NCBI GenBank assembly: GCA_964429915.1
Contig: CAYSDZ010000006.1
Coordinates: forward strand, 1 to 64,000
Origin: Alteromonas_F sp964429915
GTDB taxonomy: Bacteria > Pseudomonadota > Gammaproteobacteria > Enterobacterales > Alteromonadaceae
Reading direction: 5' to 3'
Length of the DNA: 64,000 nucleotides
The notes under the pieces were generated by a model. The model made no database searches, was not told the origin of the DNA, and was given only the letters and a program-made list of their open reading frames with translations. A program made the translations under genes and the position numbers. Below, piece by piece: positions 17,055 to 26,634 of this stretch (the stretch's first letter is position 1; the number at the start of each line of letters is the position of its first letter).

Positions 17055-18326
17055 CTACTCACCTTGCTGCTCGACAAGTGTAGGGCTTCCCTCAGTAAAA
17101 AGAGGTGTTGCTTTTAATATCATGCCACCCACTGCCATACTGCCTTTTTGTAACACACCTTGTTTGTTTGCAAGAAAGGTCATTGATAGAGGCCCCATAT
17201 CCATCACAAGATTTGCATTTGGATTATCTTTTACTTTTGTCAGCGTAGCTTCTATGACGCCAGTTGGGTTTGCGTCTGATGACCATAAAATAATTTTCGA
17301 GCTGTCTTCTTTCGATTCAAGCAAGCGCTGAATTTCTAGGTATCCACCAAAGGCAGACACAATTGGACCTGTATGTTTCAGATCGGCATTCACTGTTTTT
17401 TGTTGAAGCTCACCGGAAGAGGTCCATTTTTCATCAGCATAAGACAAGGAGAACCGTGAGCGAACTTCATGATTATTAACCGAATAAGCATAGCTATTAA
17501 TTAATGAACCATCCGGGCTACTCCAAGAGCTATCGACCGAGTCGGATTTAGATAAATTGCTTTGATCAACCGGCAGTAGCATCGAACTCGACGTTCGTAT
17601 TTCCACGTCTCCGTCGGCATCGATAGCAAAGCGTTCGCTAAAGTAGCCAACGGGAATATCATTTAACGAAAACTGGTAAGCATTTTTAAAAAAGTGTTCG
17701 TTTTTATTCGCTTTTTGAAGCGCTGTGACAAACGATTCAAATACCGTAGTAAAGGCTTTTCGATACCCCAGTTCGTTGTGAACACAAATAAGCAAGCCTT
17801 GTTCAAGCTCTGCCGAGGCCGATTTTATAATTCCCGATAGTGCTTTTTCTGCCTCACCAATGGTGTAAAAAGTTTCAACATTGAAATAGGGAACATTCTC
17901 AACCTTATTGACGTTTAAAGAAAAATTAAACTTTGAAGCAATGTCGAGCTTATTTTCTTCTGCCACCACTTCCAGACTGGCATCGGATATCGCAAGTAGT
18001 GAGTTTGCCGGGCCGTCATATTCATTAAAAAGGTAACATTCAACGGGTACATCACTGCCAATGTCTGACACATAGTAACGAAAGGTTTCGTCCTGTTGAG
18101 CAAGTGACACCTTGCCTTTTACTTTAGCCTCTACCCCTAACTCTTCAATTTTAAGCTTTGATGTTTTTTTCACTTTTGCATCACGCGCGAAGGCGTCTTT
18201 AAACCATTTTGGAAAATCGTCGAGAGGCACGAATTGATGGGCCAAAGAAGCTGAACTGAACATTAATGAACTCAACAGCATGACGCTGAGGAGCATTGAA
18301 GTATAAAAGCTAAATTTCATAGACAT
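17055..18326 (-). CDS. Exported protein of unknown function, operon partner of the transglutaminase-like protein
   Basis: A 423-residue protein I do not recognise. It has a signal peptide ending at about SLA-H30, then a soluble region with many beta-strand-like stretches and no clear repeats or membrane spans. The last 80 residues ('DMGPLSMTFLANKQGVLQKGSM') resemble the strand-rich parts found beside transglutaminase domains in larger exported proteins; that is an impression, not a domain match. AAGGA lies just before ATG 18326, and the second ATG (18320) has better spacing. It is first in a two-gene unit. Confidence 0.7.
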   Translation of the reverse strand: MSMKFSFYTSMLLSVMLLSSLMFSSASLAHQFVPLDDFPKWFKDAFARDAKVKKTSKLKIEELGVEAKVKGKVSLAQQDETFRYYVSDIGSDVPVECYLFNEYDGPANSLLAISDASLEVVAEENKLDIASKFNFSLNVNKVENVPYFNVETFYTIGEAEKALSGIIKSASAELEQGLLICVHNELGYRKAFTTVFESFVTALQKANKNEHFFKNAYQFSLNDIPVGYFSERFAIDADGDVEIRTSSSMLLPVDQSNLSKSDSVDSSWSSPDGSLINSYAYSVNNHEVRSRFSLSYADEKWTSSGELQQKTVNADLKHTGPIVSAFGGYLEIQRLLESKEDSSKIILWSSDANPTGVIEATLTKVKDNPNANLVMDMGPLSMTFLANKQGVLQKGSMAVGGMILKATPLFTEGSPTLVEQQGE

Positions 18327-18474
18327 ACGTCCTTGTGCTTACTGCACTGAGCTAACTTGTTCAGCGTTACGTTATTCGAAAATTCATATTATCAGGGTAA
18401 GACTTTGGCTAAAAGAGCAATCCATTTAATAAAAAAACAGGTATTAACACTACATACATTAAGGTAACAGAAAA

Positions 18475-19140
18475 ATGAAAAAAACGCCTATCGTTAAAGT
18501 TATTTTCACATCGAGCTCTTTATTGCTGCTTACATCTATAAATGTTCAGGCAAACGAAGTAGGGTGGTTTTTTAAACCTGCCGTTGGTGCAGGTTATTTA
18601 AGCGACAAATCAGTCGAGCCAAGTCAATCTTCTAATTTAAACGGCTTATTAAATATTGAGACAAGCGGTGGTGTTTCTGCTGGGTTGGGCTTTGGGTATC
18701 AGCTTACTGAGTCATTGAGTACGGAGATATTCTGGGAATATCGAGCAAACGATACAGAATCGACACTCAGCGCGAGTAACGACACCTTTACCGGCGATAT
18801 TACAGCCAACATTATTTACGCTAATGTTTATTATCATTTCTTTGCCAATAATGAGTGGCATCCATACTTGGGTGCGGGAATAGCTTGGGCACCAACGATT
18901 GAAGTTCAATTGGAAAACCCTTCCGCTAATCGGTCTTTTTCTAGCGATGGCGATATTGGCTTTCAATTTATGTTAGGTGCTGATTATCGATTAAGTAACA
19001 AATGGCATTTAAACGCTGAGGGTAGATACGGGTTTATTAATTCGGTTTCGTTGGAGGGTGAGAATAGCACAGTGGGTGCACTCAATGAGTTAGACTATAC
19101 TCCATTTACATTTAGTGTTGGATTTACGTATACCTTTTAA
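18475..19140 (+). CDS. Outer-membrane beta-barrel protein (OmpA/OmpW-like fold)
   Basis: A 221-residue exported protein. After a signal peptide (to about Ala26) it shows alternating-residue amphipathic strands consistent with an eight-stranded barrel: 'GWFFKPAVGAGYL', 'GGVSAGLGFGYQL', 'NIIYANVYYHF', 'WHPYLGAGIAWA', 'GFQFMLGADYRL', 'WHLNAEGRYGF', and a final strand ending in the terminal Phe required for Bam insertion. It belongs to the broad OmpA-like / porin-family barrel group, and no ligand is evident. AGGTAACAG precedes ATG 18475. Confidence 0.82.
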   Translation: MKKTPIVKVIFTSSSLLLLTSINVQANEVGWFFKPAVGAGYLSDKSVEPSQSSNLNGLLNIETSGGVSAGLGFGYQLTESLSTEIFWEYRANDTESTLSASNDTFTGDITANIIYANVYYHFFANNEWHPYLGAGIAWAPTIEVQLENPSANRSFSSDGDIGFQFMLGADYRLSNKWHLNAEGRYGFINSVSLEGENSTVGALNELDYTPFTFSVGFTYTF

Positions 19141-19151
19141 TCTCAATGGCT

Positions 19152-19189
19152 TGCACAGCCAGTCAACCTTCAATATTGCTAGCTGTGCA
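19152..19189. terminator. Stem-loop between convergent genes
   Basis: TGCACAGC (19152-19159) pairs with GCTGTGCA (19182-19189) across a 22-base loop, between the 3' ends of the barrel protein gene and the chemoreceptor gene. It lacks a T-run on either side, so termination is uncertain. The same CACAGC/GCTGTG stem recurs at 29926 and 44968. Confidence 0.4.
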
Positions 19190-19205
19190 TAACGAATCAT
19201 ATTAA

Positions 19206-20849
19206 TTAAGTAAATTTAAATTTAGAGGCAACACCATTTATATGAGATGCCTCTTCAGCAAATTCAGACGCGGAGCCATTGACTTCTATTACGTCTGAAA
19301 CGACTCGATTACAAAGTGCTTGAATATCTGCCACACGTTGTGAAATCTCAGCGCTAGCAACGGCTTGTTGATCTGTCATCTTAGCCATTTTTTCGGTCAT
19401 AGTTAGCATGGTTGCAGACTCTTCAACTATTTTATCTAGCGAGTCACCGGCTGAGCCGGCCAATTCAACGCCCTGAGATACAGATTCTCGTGAGGTAACC
19501 ATTCCCTCTCTGGCTTGTTGCGTTCCGTTTTGCATGTCGGTAATAGAGTTCGCGATCTCCTTTGTCGCTTGTGTCGTTCTGTCTGCGAGATCTCGCACTT
19601 CGCTTGCTACAACAGCAAAACCGCGACCTTGCTCTCCTGCTCTGGCTGCTTCAATGGCGGCATTAAGTGCAAGTAAGTTGGTTTGTTCAGCAATATCACT
19701 GATCACCTGAATCACTTTGCCAATAGAGTCGCTTTTTCCGCTCAATTCTGCTATCACTTCGTCAGACTTATTCACACCCGTTGAGATCGCTTGCATTTGT
19801 TGAATGAGTTTTCCAACAATATCTCCACCATTTTGCGCATTTTCTTTGCTGCGTTTAGATGCTTCTGTAGCCTGAACACCTTGCGCTGCAATTTGTTGAA
19901 TCGAAGAAGAAAGTTCATCAACCGCGGAGGCCGCTTGTGTAGTTTGGTTAGCCTGCTCTTCTGAGCGCTGCTTAATGTTCTTCGCCGTTCCAGTTAAGCT
20001 ATCAGATGAACTAGCTAAGGTGTGAGCACCCTCTGCTACAGCCCTCATCGTTGCACCTAAGCGACCTAAAAGCTCATTACAAGCCTGAGCAATAATATTC
20101 AACTCATCATTAACTGAGGTGTCTACCTTAACGGTTAGGTCGGTTTCGCCTGAACTGCGAGATACAGACGATAACGAGTCTTGGATAGACGTAATACGTT
20201 TTTTGATGCGTGACAATATCAATGCACTGGTACCGCCACCAATAATCAATGCGGCGCTGGCAAGCACAATTACCAAAATAGTGAACGAAGAGGCGATGGC
20301 AGAAACCTGACTTCCTAACTCAACGTTGTCTTTTTCTTTAAGATCAATAAATACATTAACAGCGGCCAACCAATCAACAAATAACGGCCGAGCAAGATCA
20401 AGCGCTGCCAATGCTTCAGGCGAATTACTGCCATCATTGGTTCCCGTAATGATTTGCTCAACCAACGGCAGTGTCGCATCCTCTATACGCTGAATCTCTC
20501 GGTAAGCTCGAGCTTCATTATCAGATGGATAGGTATTCATAAATTCGTCTAGCACATTCCTAGCACGGTTATAGGCTACTTCTAATGTTCGTATTTCAGC
20601 AACAGCTTGGCGAATATTTGCTGGATCAGAATACAAAATCAGATCGCGAATGAGAATCGACCTATCGTGAACACTCCCCCTAAAGTTTATGGCTTGACGT
20701 TGTTTAACACTGTTTACATCAGTGATTTGTTTGAGAGCACTGTTAAGAATATCTATTCGAATGGCTGCGATTAATAAAGACACAATCAACAAACCGAACA
20801 TAAGCCCAACGGCAAAGTAAAAACGAAAACTGATTGATTTTATATTCAT
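19206..20849 (-). CDS. Methyl-accepting chemotaxis protein
   Basis: A 547-residue membrane chemoreceptor. TM1 is at about 8-31, a helical-bundle periplasmic sensor domain follows to about 185, TM2 is at about 190-215, then HAMP, then a long signalling coiled coil. The strictly conserved hairpin tip is present (about 385-425: 'EQTNLLALNAAIEAARAG', 'GRGFAVVASEVRDLA'). There is no C-terminal CheR-binding pentapeptide. It relays ligand binding to CheA/CheW, and the ligand is unknown. No other chemotaxis genes are nearby. Confidence 0.95.
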   Translation of the reverse strand: MNIKSISFRFYFAVGLMFGLLIVSLLIAAIRIDILNSALKQITDVNSVKQRQAINFRGSVHDRSILIRDLILYSDPANIRQAVAEIRTLEVAYNRARNVLDEFMNTYPSDNEARAYREIQRIEDATLPLVEQIITGTNDGSNSPEALAALDLARPLFVDWLAAVNVFIDLKEKDNVELGSQVSAIASSFTILVIVLASAALIIGGGTSALILSRIKKRITSIQDSLSSVSRSSGETDLTVKVDTSVNDELNIIAQACNELLGRLGATMRAVAEGAHTLASSSDSLTGTAKNIKQRSEEQANQTTQAASAVDELSSSIQQIAAQGVQATEASKRSKENAQNGGDIVGKLIQQMQAISTGVNKSDEVIAELSGKSDSIGKVIQVISDIAEQTNLLALNAAIEAARAGEQGRGFAVVASEVRDLADRTTQATKEIANSITDMQNGTQQAREGMVTSRESVSQGVELAGSAGDSLDKIVEESATMLTMTEKMAKMTDQQAVASAEISQRVADIQALCNRVVSDVIEVNGSASEFAEEASHINGVASKFKFT

Positions 20850-20935
20850 AGAATTATCTTGTAGTGGAATGGGTTATTGAATAGAGCAATCAAACTCTTG
20901 TTAGTCAATCACACATAAAAATACTGTTACTCTGA

Positions 20936-21403
20936 GCAGAGAAATTTAGATCATATACATGGACAGCCAATATTGCTTATGTATTTTCGAATGAAAGCTT
21001 TTCAAACGGAACCATAGTCATTGCTACCGAAAAGCTATTTGGTCTGGGTAGTGACCGATTTATTGGTGTCAGTGGCTCGGTAGCGCGTTCAGAGATAGAA
21101 GGAGCTGCATTTAGTTCAATGTCTGATTCTGATATTGAAGGCGTCGAATTTGGCTCTAGTGAAATAATAAATGACAGTATTGAAAGTTATTCATTGGGCT
21201 TAACCTATTATTTTAACCGCAATATCTCAGTTGGTGCAGTGCATAATTGGTCTGGTGATTTAGGTGATATAGACGTTGGTGGCACTGCGTTTAGTTTGAA
21301 TTGGTTTGCAACACCAACGCTTGCCGTAAATGCAGGTATTAGTGTATTTGCTTCAGGTAGTACACCAAGCAATTTTCAGCTTGGTATAACAGGCCGATTT
21401 TGA
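20936..21403 (+). pseudogene. 5'-truncated outer-membrane barrel gene
   Basis: From 20936 the frame is open for 155 codons and reads as barrel strands throughout ('YTWTANIAYVFSNESF', 'DRFIGVSGSVARSE', 'SYSLGLTYYF', 'LAVNAGISVF', and a final strand ending GRF). It has no signal peptide, no initiation codon near the 5' edge (a stop is at 20933-20935) and no ribosome-binding site. The first in-frame ATG, 21119, falls mid-barrel. I read it as the 3' two-thirds of an outer-membrane protein gene whose start was lost. A short protein from 21119 (94 aa) could be made but would not be exported. Confidence 0.7.
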
Positions 21404-21415
21404 TAGGTTCAATTA

Positions 21416-22633
21416 TCAAACCACTTGACCAGCGGCCCAGCCGCTGCTCCATGCCCATTGAAAGTTATACCCACCTAACCAGCCGGTAACGTCTACTACT
21501 TCGCCGATAAAATATAAACCTTCAACATTGCGCGCCATCATAGTTTTTGATGAAAGTTGGTTTGTGCTTACTCCACCTAAAGTTACTTCTGCGGTGCGGT
21601 ACCCCTCCGTACCGTTGGGTTTTATTTGCCAAGTGCTCAAAGTGCTAGCAATCTGCTGTATTTCTGCCTGAGTAAATTGGCGCATCGGCTTATTTTCCCA
21701 ACGATGGCGCTTGAGTAGCATACTGCTCATTCGTTTAGGGAAATGCATTGAAAGGCAGGTGCCCAGTTGGGCGTCTCTGTGTTTTTCCTGCCAAAGCAAA
21801 ACCAATTCATCTGCATTTTGGTTTGGCAGAGTATTGACGGTAATTGCTTCACCCGGATTCCAGTAACTTGAAATTTGCAGCATCGACGGCCCACTTAGCC
21901 CTCTGTGAGTAAACAGCATATTTTCACGAAACCCTGTATGGTTTGCTTCGGCAAAGACTTCTAGCGACACACCACTGAGTTCAGCAAAATCCTGTTTATC
22001 GTGCTCATGCAATGTAAACGGCACCAAGGCAGCTTGAGTAGGCTCTACGTTCAAACCAAACTGCTCAGCCACTTTGTAACCAAAGGCAGACGCGCCAAGT
22101 TTTGGCATACTTAGCCCCCCTGTCGCAATCACTAGCGATTCGCAACGATAAAAGCCATGAGACGTTTCAACTACAAACCCGTCGCTAGCGGTATCTATTT
22201 GTAAAACCTCACATTGCGTGCTGATTAATACGCCACTTTTCGCGCATTCTTGGCTAAGTAGATGAGTAATCTCTTTTGCAGACTGGTCGCAGAACAGTTG
22301 ACCTAAGGTTTTTTCGTGATAAGCAATGCCATATTGCTCGACTAAAGCAATAAAATCCCATTGGGTGTAGCGACTCAACGCTGATTTACAAAAATGCGAG
22401 TTTTTACCTAAAAAATTATCATGGCTAGTGTACATGTTGGTGAAATTACACCGTCCACCACCAGACATGAGGATTTTTCTGCCAATTTTTTTCGCGTGAT
22501 CAATCACTTCAACACGACGCCCTCGTTTGGCGGCTTGCGACGCACAAAATAGCCCCGCTGCACCTGCTCCAATAATTAGCACATCGCGCTGTTTATAGCC
22601 CTTGTCAGCTGTATTTGATGAAAAACTGGGCAA
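21416..22633 (-). CDS. HI0933/YhiN-family flavoprotein
   Basis: A 405-residue FAD-dependent oxidoreductase of the HI0933 (YhiN) family. The Rossmann FAD loop is VLIIGAGAAGLFCA (about 18-31), followed by the family marker MSGGGRCNFTN, and a C-terminal GEVVDVTGWLGGYNFQWAWSSG block closes the FAD site. The function of the family is not settled. The start appears to be TTG 22633, directly abutting the peroxiredoxin stop; no in-frame ATG precedes the FAD loop. The arrangement suggests co-transcription with the peroxiredoxin gene. Confidence 0.9.
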   Translation of the reverse strand: MPSFSSNTADKGYKQRDVLIIGAGAAGLFCASQAAKRGRRVEVIDHAKKIGRKILMSGGGRCNFTNMYTSHDNFLGKNSHFCKSALSRYTQWDFIALVEQYGIAYHEKTLGQLFCDQSAKEITHLLSQECAKSGVLISTQCEVLQIDTASDGFVVETSHGFYRCESLVIATGGLSMPKLGASAFGYKVAEQFGLNVEPTQAALVPFTLHEHDKQDFAELSGVSLEVFAEANHTGFRENMLFTHRGLSGPSMLQISSYWNPGEAITVNTLPNQNADELVLLWQEKHRDAQLGTCLSMHFPKRMSSMLLKRHRWENKPMRQFTQAEIQQIASTLSTWQIKPNGTEGYRTAEVTLGGVSTNQLSSKTMMARNVEGLYFIGEVVDVTGWLGGYNFQWAWSSGWAAGQVV

Positions 22634-23134
22634 TTATTCACTATCTTCTGAGGGGGATTCTTCGAGAAACGCCAATAAAGTTTTTGCGTCACTCACCTCA
22701 AATCGACCGGGGTCATCAATTTGAACCATCTCAACTTCACCATCATTTACCACCATCGAGTAGCGCAACGATCGCGTTCCACCGAACGTACCCGTATCCA
22801 TATTCATGCCGACTGCCTTCGTAAAACTACCATCGCCATCACCTAACATAACAATGTCGTTGGCATCCACCTGCTTTCCCCATGCTTCCATAACAAATGC
22901 GTCGTTAACCGACATGCAAATAATACTGTCTATGCCTTTGGCTTTTATCTTATCGGCTAATTCAATAAAGCAAGGTAAGTGTGAATTTGAGCAGGTTGGA
23001 GTAAATGCGCCAGGCACAGCGAAAAAAGCCACTCGCTTACCGCCAAACAGCTTTTGCGTGTGAGGGTTAGTCATTTCTCCGTCTTCTAAAAGACTAAAGG
23101 TCATTTCTGGTAAAGTGGAACCTACTTGAATCAT
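22634..23134 (-). CDS. Peroxiredoxin, Prx5 type
   Basis: A 166-residue thiol peroxidase of the Prx5 / redoxin group. The peroxidatic site is 'VPGAFTPTCSNSHLP' with the catalytic Cys in PGAFTPTC (about residue 48). It reduces hydrogen peroxide and organic peroxides using glutathione or thioredoxin systems. A second Cys is close by ('SNSHLPC'). It is followed with no gap by the flavoprotein gene and preceded by rsmJ on the other side (13-base gap), all on one strand. Confidence 0.93.
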   Translation of the reverse strand: MIQVGSTLPEMTFSLLEDGEMTNPHTQKLFGGKRVAFFAVPGAFTPTCSNSHLPCFIELADKIKAKGIDSIICMSVNDAFVMEAWGKQVDANDIVMLGDGDGSFTKAVGMNMDTGTFGGTRSLRYSMVVNDGEVEMVQIDDPGRFEVSDAKTLLAFLEESPSEDSE

Positions 23135-23147
23135 CGTCTTCTCCGAA

Positions 23148-23930
23148 CTAAATAGTAAAATATACGTCGAAACGGTACTTCTTGCCTTTTATACTCATAT
23201 TAGGCGGCAAGTGGTTTAGCGGCTCAGCATAATTGGGGCGCTTTACCACCACTCGTCGCTTGGCTACCTCTAATGCCGCTGGCAGTAGATTATCAGCATC
23301 TGCATCATCACCCAACAGCTTTTGTAATAACTGCATGTCTTTTTTAACCAGTGCCGATTTCTTTTTGTGCGGAAACATGGGGTCGAGATATACCACATCG
23401 GGAGAGGCAATCCCTTTTTCATCCAAGATCTGCTTGTTTAAAGTAGCAATGCTATCGCAAAGGTATAGTTGTAATTGTTGAATAACGTCACCGTTTGACA
23501 CCTTTATTTGGCGAAGACCATCTGCGAGTAAACAAGCCACCGCAGACGAGCGTTCAAGCAAGGTAACCTTACAACCAAAATGCGCCATAATCATGGCATC
23601 TCTGCCCAAGCCCGGAGTCGCGTCGATAACATGCCACGGCGCCTGCTTGTTGCCAATCGCGCGCATAATAATTTCTGATTTTACCGTGCTTGATTGCAAG
23701 CGATATTGCATTTCGGTACTACAAAACTCTGCATAAACGGGTGCTTGCTTTAACAAACTGGCATCGCATAAGCCGACACCGCGATCATCCGCCACTAAAA
23801 AAACACCCTGCGAAGGCACATGAGTTAATACAGGCATTTGATAGGTTTCGGCAATACCATAGTATACGTCTTTAACTTCCTTAACATCTGACTTAACAAA
23901 TAAACCCAAACAGGAATTAGGCTTGCCCAT
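23148..23930 (-). CDS. rsmJ: 16S rRNA m2G1516 methyltransferase
   Basis: SAM-dependent methyltransferase that modifies G1516 of 16S rRNA. The SAM-binding motif is 'VIDATPGLGRDAMIMAHFG', and the catalytic motif is YLDPMFPHKKKSALVKKDM, characteristic of RsmJ (YhiQ). I use ATG 23930, which has AAGGA 6 bases upstream; an in-frame TTG at 23948 is less likely. That leaves a 14-base overlap with the recG 3' end and a normal protein of 260 aa. Confidence 0.94.
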   Translation of the reverse strand: MGKPNSCLGLFVKSDVKEVKDVYYGIAETYQMPVLTHVPSQGVFLVADDRGVGLCDASLLKQAPVYAEFCSTEMQYRLQSSTVKSEIIMRAIGNKQAPWHVIDATPGLGRDAMIMAHFGCKVTLLERSSAVACLLADGLRQIKVSNGDVIQQLQLYLCDSIATLNKQILDEKGIASPDVVYLDPMFPHKKKSALVKKDMQLLQKLLGDDADADNLLPAALEVAKRRVVVKRPNYAEPLNHLPPNMSIKGKKYRFDVYFTI

Positions 23931-26001
23931 ATTGTTCCTTTTGCCCAATCCAGCGTTGAATTAATGCGGTGGCGTTATCGCGGTAGTTTTGCCACAGTAA
24001 CTGTGCCACAGACTGAGAAAGAGGGATAAGTTCAGCGTCTCGAACTAAGTCAGCGATCCGCAAATCGGCAAGCCCTGTTTGTCGGGTTCCCATTAATTCT
24101 CCCGGCCCGCGGATTTCCAAATCCATTTGTGCGATGTAAAAACCATCGGTGGAGTCACGTAATACCGCCAAGCGTTTCGTCGCTGTTTTAGACAACGGAC
24201 TTTGGTACATTAATACGCAATGGCTTTGCGTTGCTCCCCGTCCGACTCTTCCACGCAATTGGTGCAATTGAGCAAGACCTAGACGCTCTGGATTTTCGAT
24301 AATCATCAAACTGGCATTGGGTACATCTACACCCACTTCGATAACAGTGGTCGCGACTAACAAATCGAGTGCACCCTGTTTAAAGCTATCCATAATCGCT
24401 TTTTTTTCTTCAGCTTTTAAGCGCCCATGCACTAGACCAATTTTGCAATCAGGCAAAGCCGTTTTTAACGCAGTCGCGGTGTCTTCTGCGGCCTGACTTT
24501 GTAAAAACTCAGATTCTTCAATAAGAGTACAAACCCAATAAGCTTGACGCCCGTGCTCTTTACACGCTTCATGCACCCGAGCTATCACATCCGCACGTCG
24601 TGTATCGGGGAGTGCCACCGTGGTTACGGGTGTTCTGCCGGGAGGAAGTTCATCGATAATTGAGGTATCTAAATCGGCATAAGCCGTCATGGCAAGGGTA
24701 CGAGGTATGGGCGTTGCAGTCATAATAAGTTGATGTGGATGACAACCCTGCCGTTCGCCTTTGTCGCGAAGCGCTAGTCTTTGATGTACACCAAAGCGAT
24801 GTTGCTCATCAATGATCACCAACGCTAAACGTTGATATTCAACGGCATCTTGAAAAAGCGCATGAGTTCCCACCATCATGCTGATCTCGCCTGATTTCAA
24901 CTGCATTAGCGTGTTTTTTCGCGTATTGCCTTTTTGTTTGCCAGAAAGCCATCCGACTTTTATGCTTAAAGGCGCAAACCACCCCTCAAAGTTTTTCGCA
25001 TGCTGTTCCGCCAATAATTCTGTCGGTGCCATTAATGCGACCTGAAAGCCGGCCTCAATCACTCGAAGCGCAGCAAGCGCAGCGACCAACGTTTTACCCG
25101 ATCCCACATCGCCTTGCACCAATCGCATCATCGGGTGAGCCTTGCCGATATCGTTAATGATATCTTGCACAACGCGCTGCTGTGCAGCGGTGGGGCTAAA
25201 CGGCAACGTGTTTAAAAATTGTGTGGTTAGCGCAGATTCAACACTCCTAATCGCAAAGCCGGGTTGTTGATTAACTTGATCGCGCAGTTTAAGGGTGCTT
25301 AAGTGATGCGCAGCCAACTCCTCTACAATCAAGCGTTGTTGGGCAGGGTGCTTGCCTTCTTCTAGCAGCGAGATATCCACTTCGGGCGTGGGTCTGTGCA
25401 CTAACATTAGCGCCTCTTCTAACGATAATTGCGTTGAATATGAGCCCTGAGGAATAAGATCTTCGATACTGTTGTTAGATATTCGGCTAAGCGCCTCCTC
25501 GGTGAGACTTCGAAGAGAAGCTTGTCTTAATCCTTCGGTCGTAGGGTAAACCGGTGTGAGTGATTCTTCTACTTGTTGATGTTCAGATTGTAAGGCTTTA
25601 AATTCTGGGTGCATCATTTCAAGCCCGTGTTTTCCGGTTTTGATTTCGCCAAAACACCGAATTAACTGGCCGGGCGTCATCACTTCGCACTGCGCTTTAC
25701 CAAAATGAAAGAAACGCAGCGTAATACTCGAACTGCTGTCGCTTAAGCGCACAACGAGCATTCTTTTTTTACCGTACTGAATATTCGCATTGACCACTTC
25801 ACCTTGAATGGTGCAGTGCATACCAGAGCGAGTATCTTTTAAGGGATAAATACGCGTACGATCTTCGTAGCGATAAGGCAAATGAAACAACAAATCCTGA
25901 ATCGAGGAAATATTGAGTTTTTGTAGCTTTTCAGCAACCTTAGCGCCAACTCCTTTTAATTGAGTGACTGGCGCTTGTGACAAAGGCTGGAACGCTGGCA
26001 C
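23917..26001 (-). CDS. recG: ATP-dependent DNA helicase RecG
   Basis: Branch-migrating helicase that reverses stalled forks and processes Holliday junctions. An N-terminal wedge / OB domain (about 50-155) precedes the helicase core: Walker A VQGDVGSGKT (about 290-299), DEQHRFG, TATPIPRTLA, then 'TTVIEVGVDVPNA' and 'QLRGRVGRG'. The 694-residue length is typical. The start is GTG 26001, only 3 bases after the stop of the thioredoxin-fold gene. Confidence 0.97.
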   Translation of the reverse strand: MPAFQPLSQAPVTQLKGVGAKVAEKLQKLNISSIQDLLFHLPYRYEDRTRIYPLKDTRSGMHCTIQGEVVNANIQYGKKRMLVVRLSDSSSSITLRFFHFGKAQCEVMTPGQLIRCFGEIKTGKHGLEMMHPEFKALQSEHQQVEESLTPVYPTTEGLRQASLRSLTEEALSRISNNSIEDLIPQGSYSTQLSLEEALMLVHRPTPEVDISLLEEGKHPAQQRLIVEELAAHHLSTLKLRDQVNQQPGFAIRSVESALTTQFLNTLPFSPTAAQQRVVQDIINDIGKAHPMMRLVQGDVGSGKTLVAALAALRVIEAGFQVALMAPTELLAEQHAKNFEGWFAPLSIKVGWLSGKQKGNTRKNTLMQLKSGEISMMVGTHALFQDAVEYQRLALVIIDEQHRFGVHQRLALRDKGERQGCHPHQLIMTATPIPRTLAMTAYADLDTSIIDELPPGRTPVTTVALPDTRRADVIARVHEACKEHGRQAYWVCTLIEESEFLQSQAAEDTATALKTALPDCKIGLVHGRLKAEEKKAIMDSFKQGALDLLVATTVIEVGVDVPNASLMIIENPERLGLAQLHQLRGRVGRGATQSHCVLMYQSPLSKTATKRLAVLRDSTDGFYIAQMDLEIRGPGELMGTRQTGLADLRIADLVRDAELIPLSQSVAQLLWQNYRDNATALIQRWIGQKEQYGQA

Positions 26002-26004
26002 GAA

Positions 26005-26634
26005 TTATTTTAAGGCTTTTGCGGCCGCTAAAATAAGTTGTTCAGAAGGACGATGCTTAAAGTCGGGGTTAACGTAACTAAAATTGACGGCCCCTTTTTT
26101 GTCTACAATAAAAATAGCCGGTGCAGGCAATACAGGCTGTCCATTTGCAGATTTTGTTAGTTCGATACCGTACCCTGTGTAACGTTTTTCTGTGTCCTCA
26201 TCAACCGTAAAGCCAATGCCGAAACCAGTAATTGCTTCTAAGTTCTTGTCTGAAATAAGCGTAACAGCAAATTCCGTTTCTAGCTTTTGTTCTTGTAATT
26301 TTTCGGGTGATTCGGGTGAAATCGCCAACACTTGATAGCCCAAATCGACCAATTCTTTTTCTATATTTTTTAACCCTGCTAATTGGCGATTGCAATAGGG
26401 GCACCAACCGCCTCGGTAAAACAACACCACACTGGGTTTTTGCATAACTAAGCCTTGCAAGCTGACAGGCGTTCCATCAGCCAAAGCAACATTGGCATTA
26501 GGCACTTTATTACCATCTAACAAGGGAGTGACGTCGTTCGCACTGCTCGCCAATTCAGCTCGGTTTAAAGCAACAGCATCAACAGCAATCACTAGCAGTA
26601 ACGCAATTGAAAAGAGGGGGGTTTTAAGATTCAT
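26005..26634 (-). CDS. Exported peroxiredoxin-like thioredoxin-fold protein
   Basis: A 209-residue AhpC/TSA-like protein with an N-terminal signal sequence (about 1-22) and a CxxC site in FYRGGWCPYCNRQL (about 78-81). This matches the peroxiredoxin-like family with GWCPYC, not the 2-Cys AhpC type. It probably works as a periplasmic thiol reductase or peroxidase. It lies between trmH (11-base overlap) and recG (3-base gap), an unusual guest in this conserved operon. Confidence 0.85.
   Translation of the reverse strand: MNLKTPLFSIALLLVIAVDAVALNRAELASSANDVTPLLDGNKVPNANVALADGTPVSLQGLVMQKPSVVLFYRGGWCPYCNRQLAGLKNIEKELVDLGYQVLAISPESPEKLQEQKLETEFAVTLISDKNLEAITGFGIGFTVDEDTEKRYTGYGIELTKSANGQPVLPAPAIFIVDKKGAVNFSYVNPDFKHRPSEQLILAAAKALK

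Noticed and set aside
21119..21403. Stand-alone 94-residue protein
   Set aside because: It starts mid-barrel; the open frame upstream shows it is part of a longer truncated gene.
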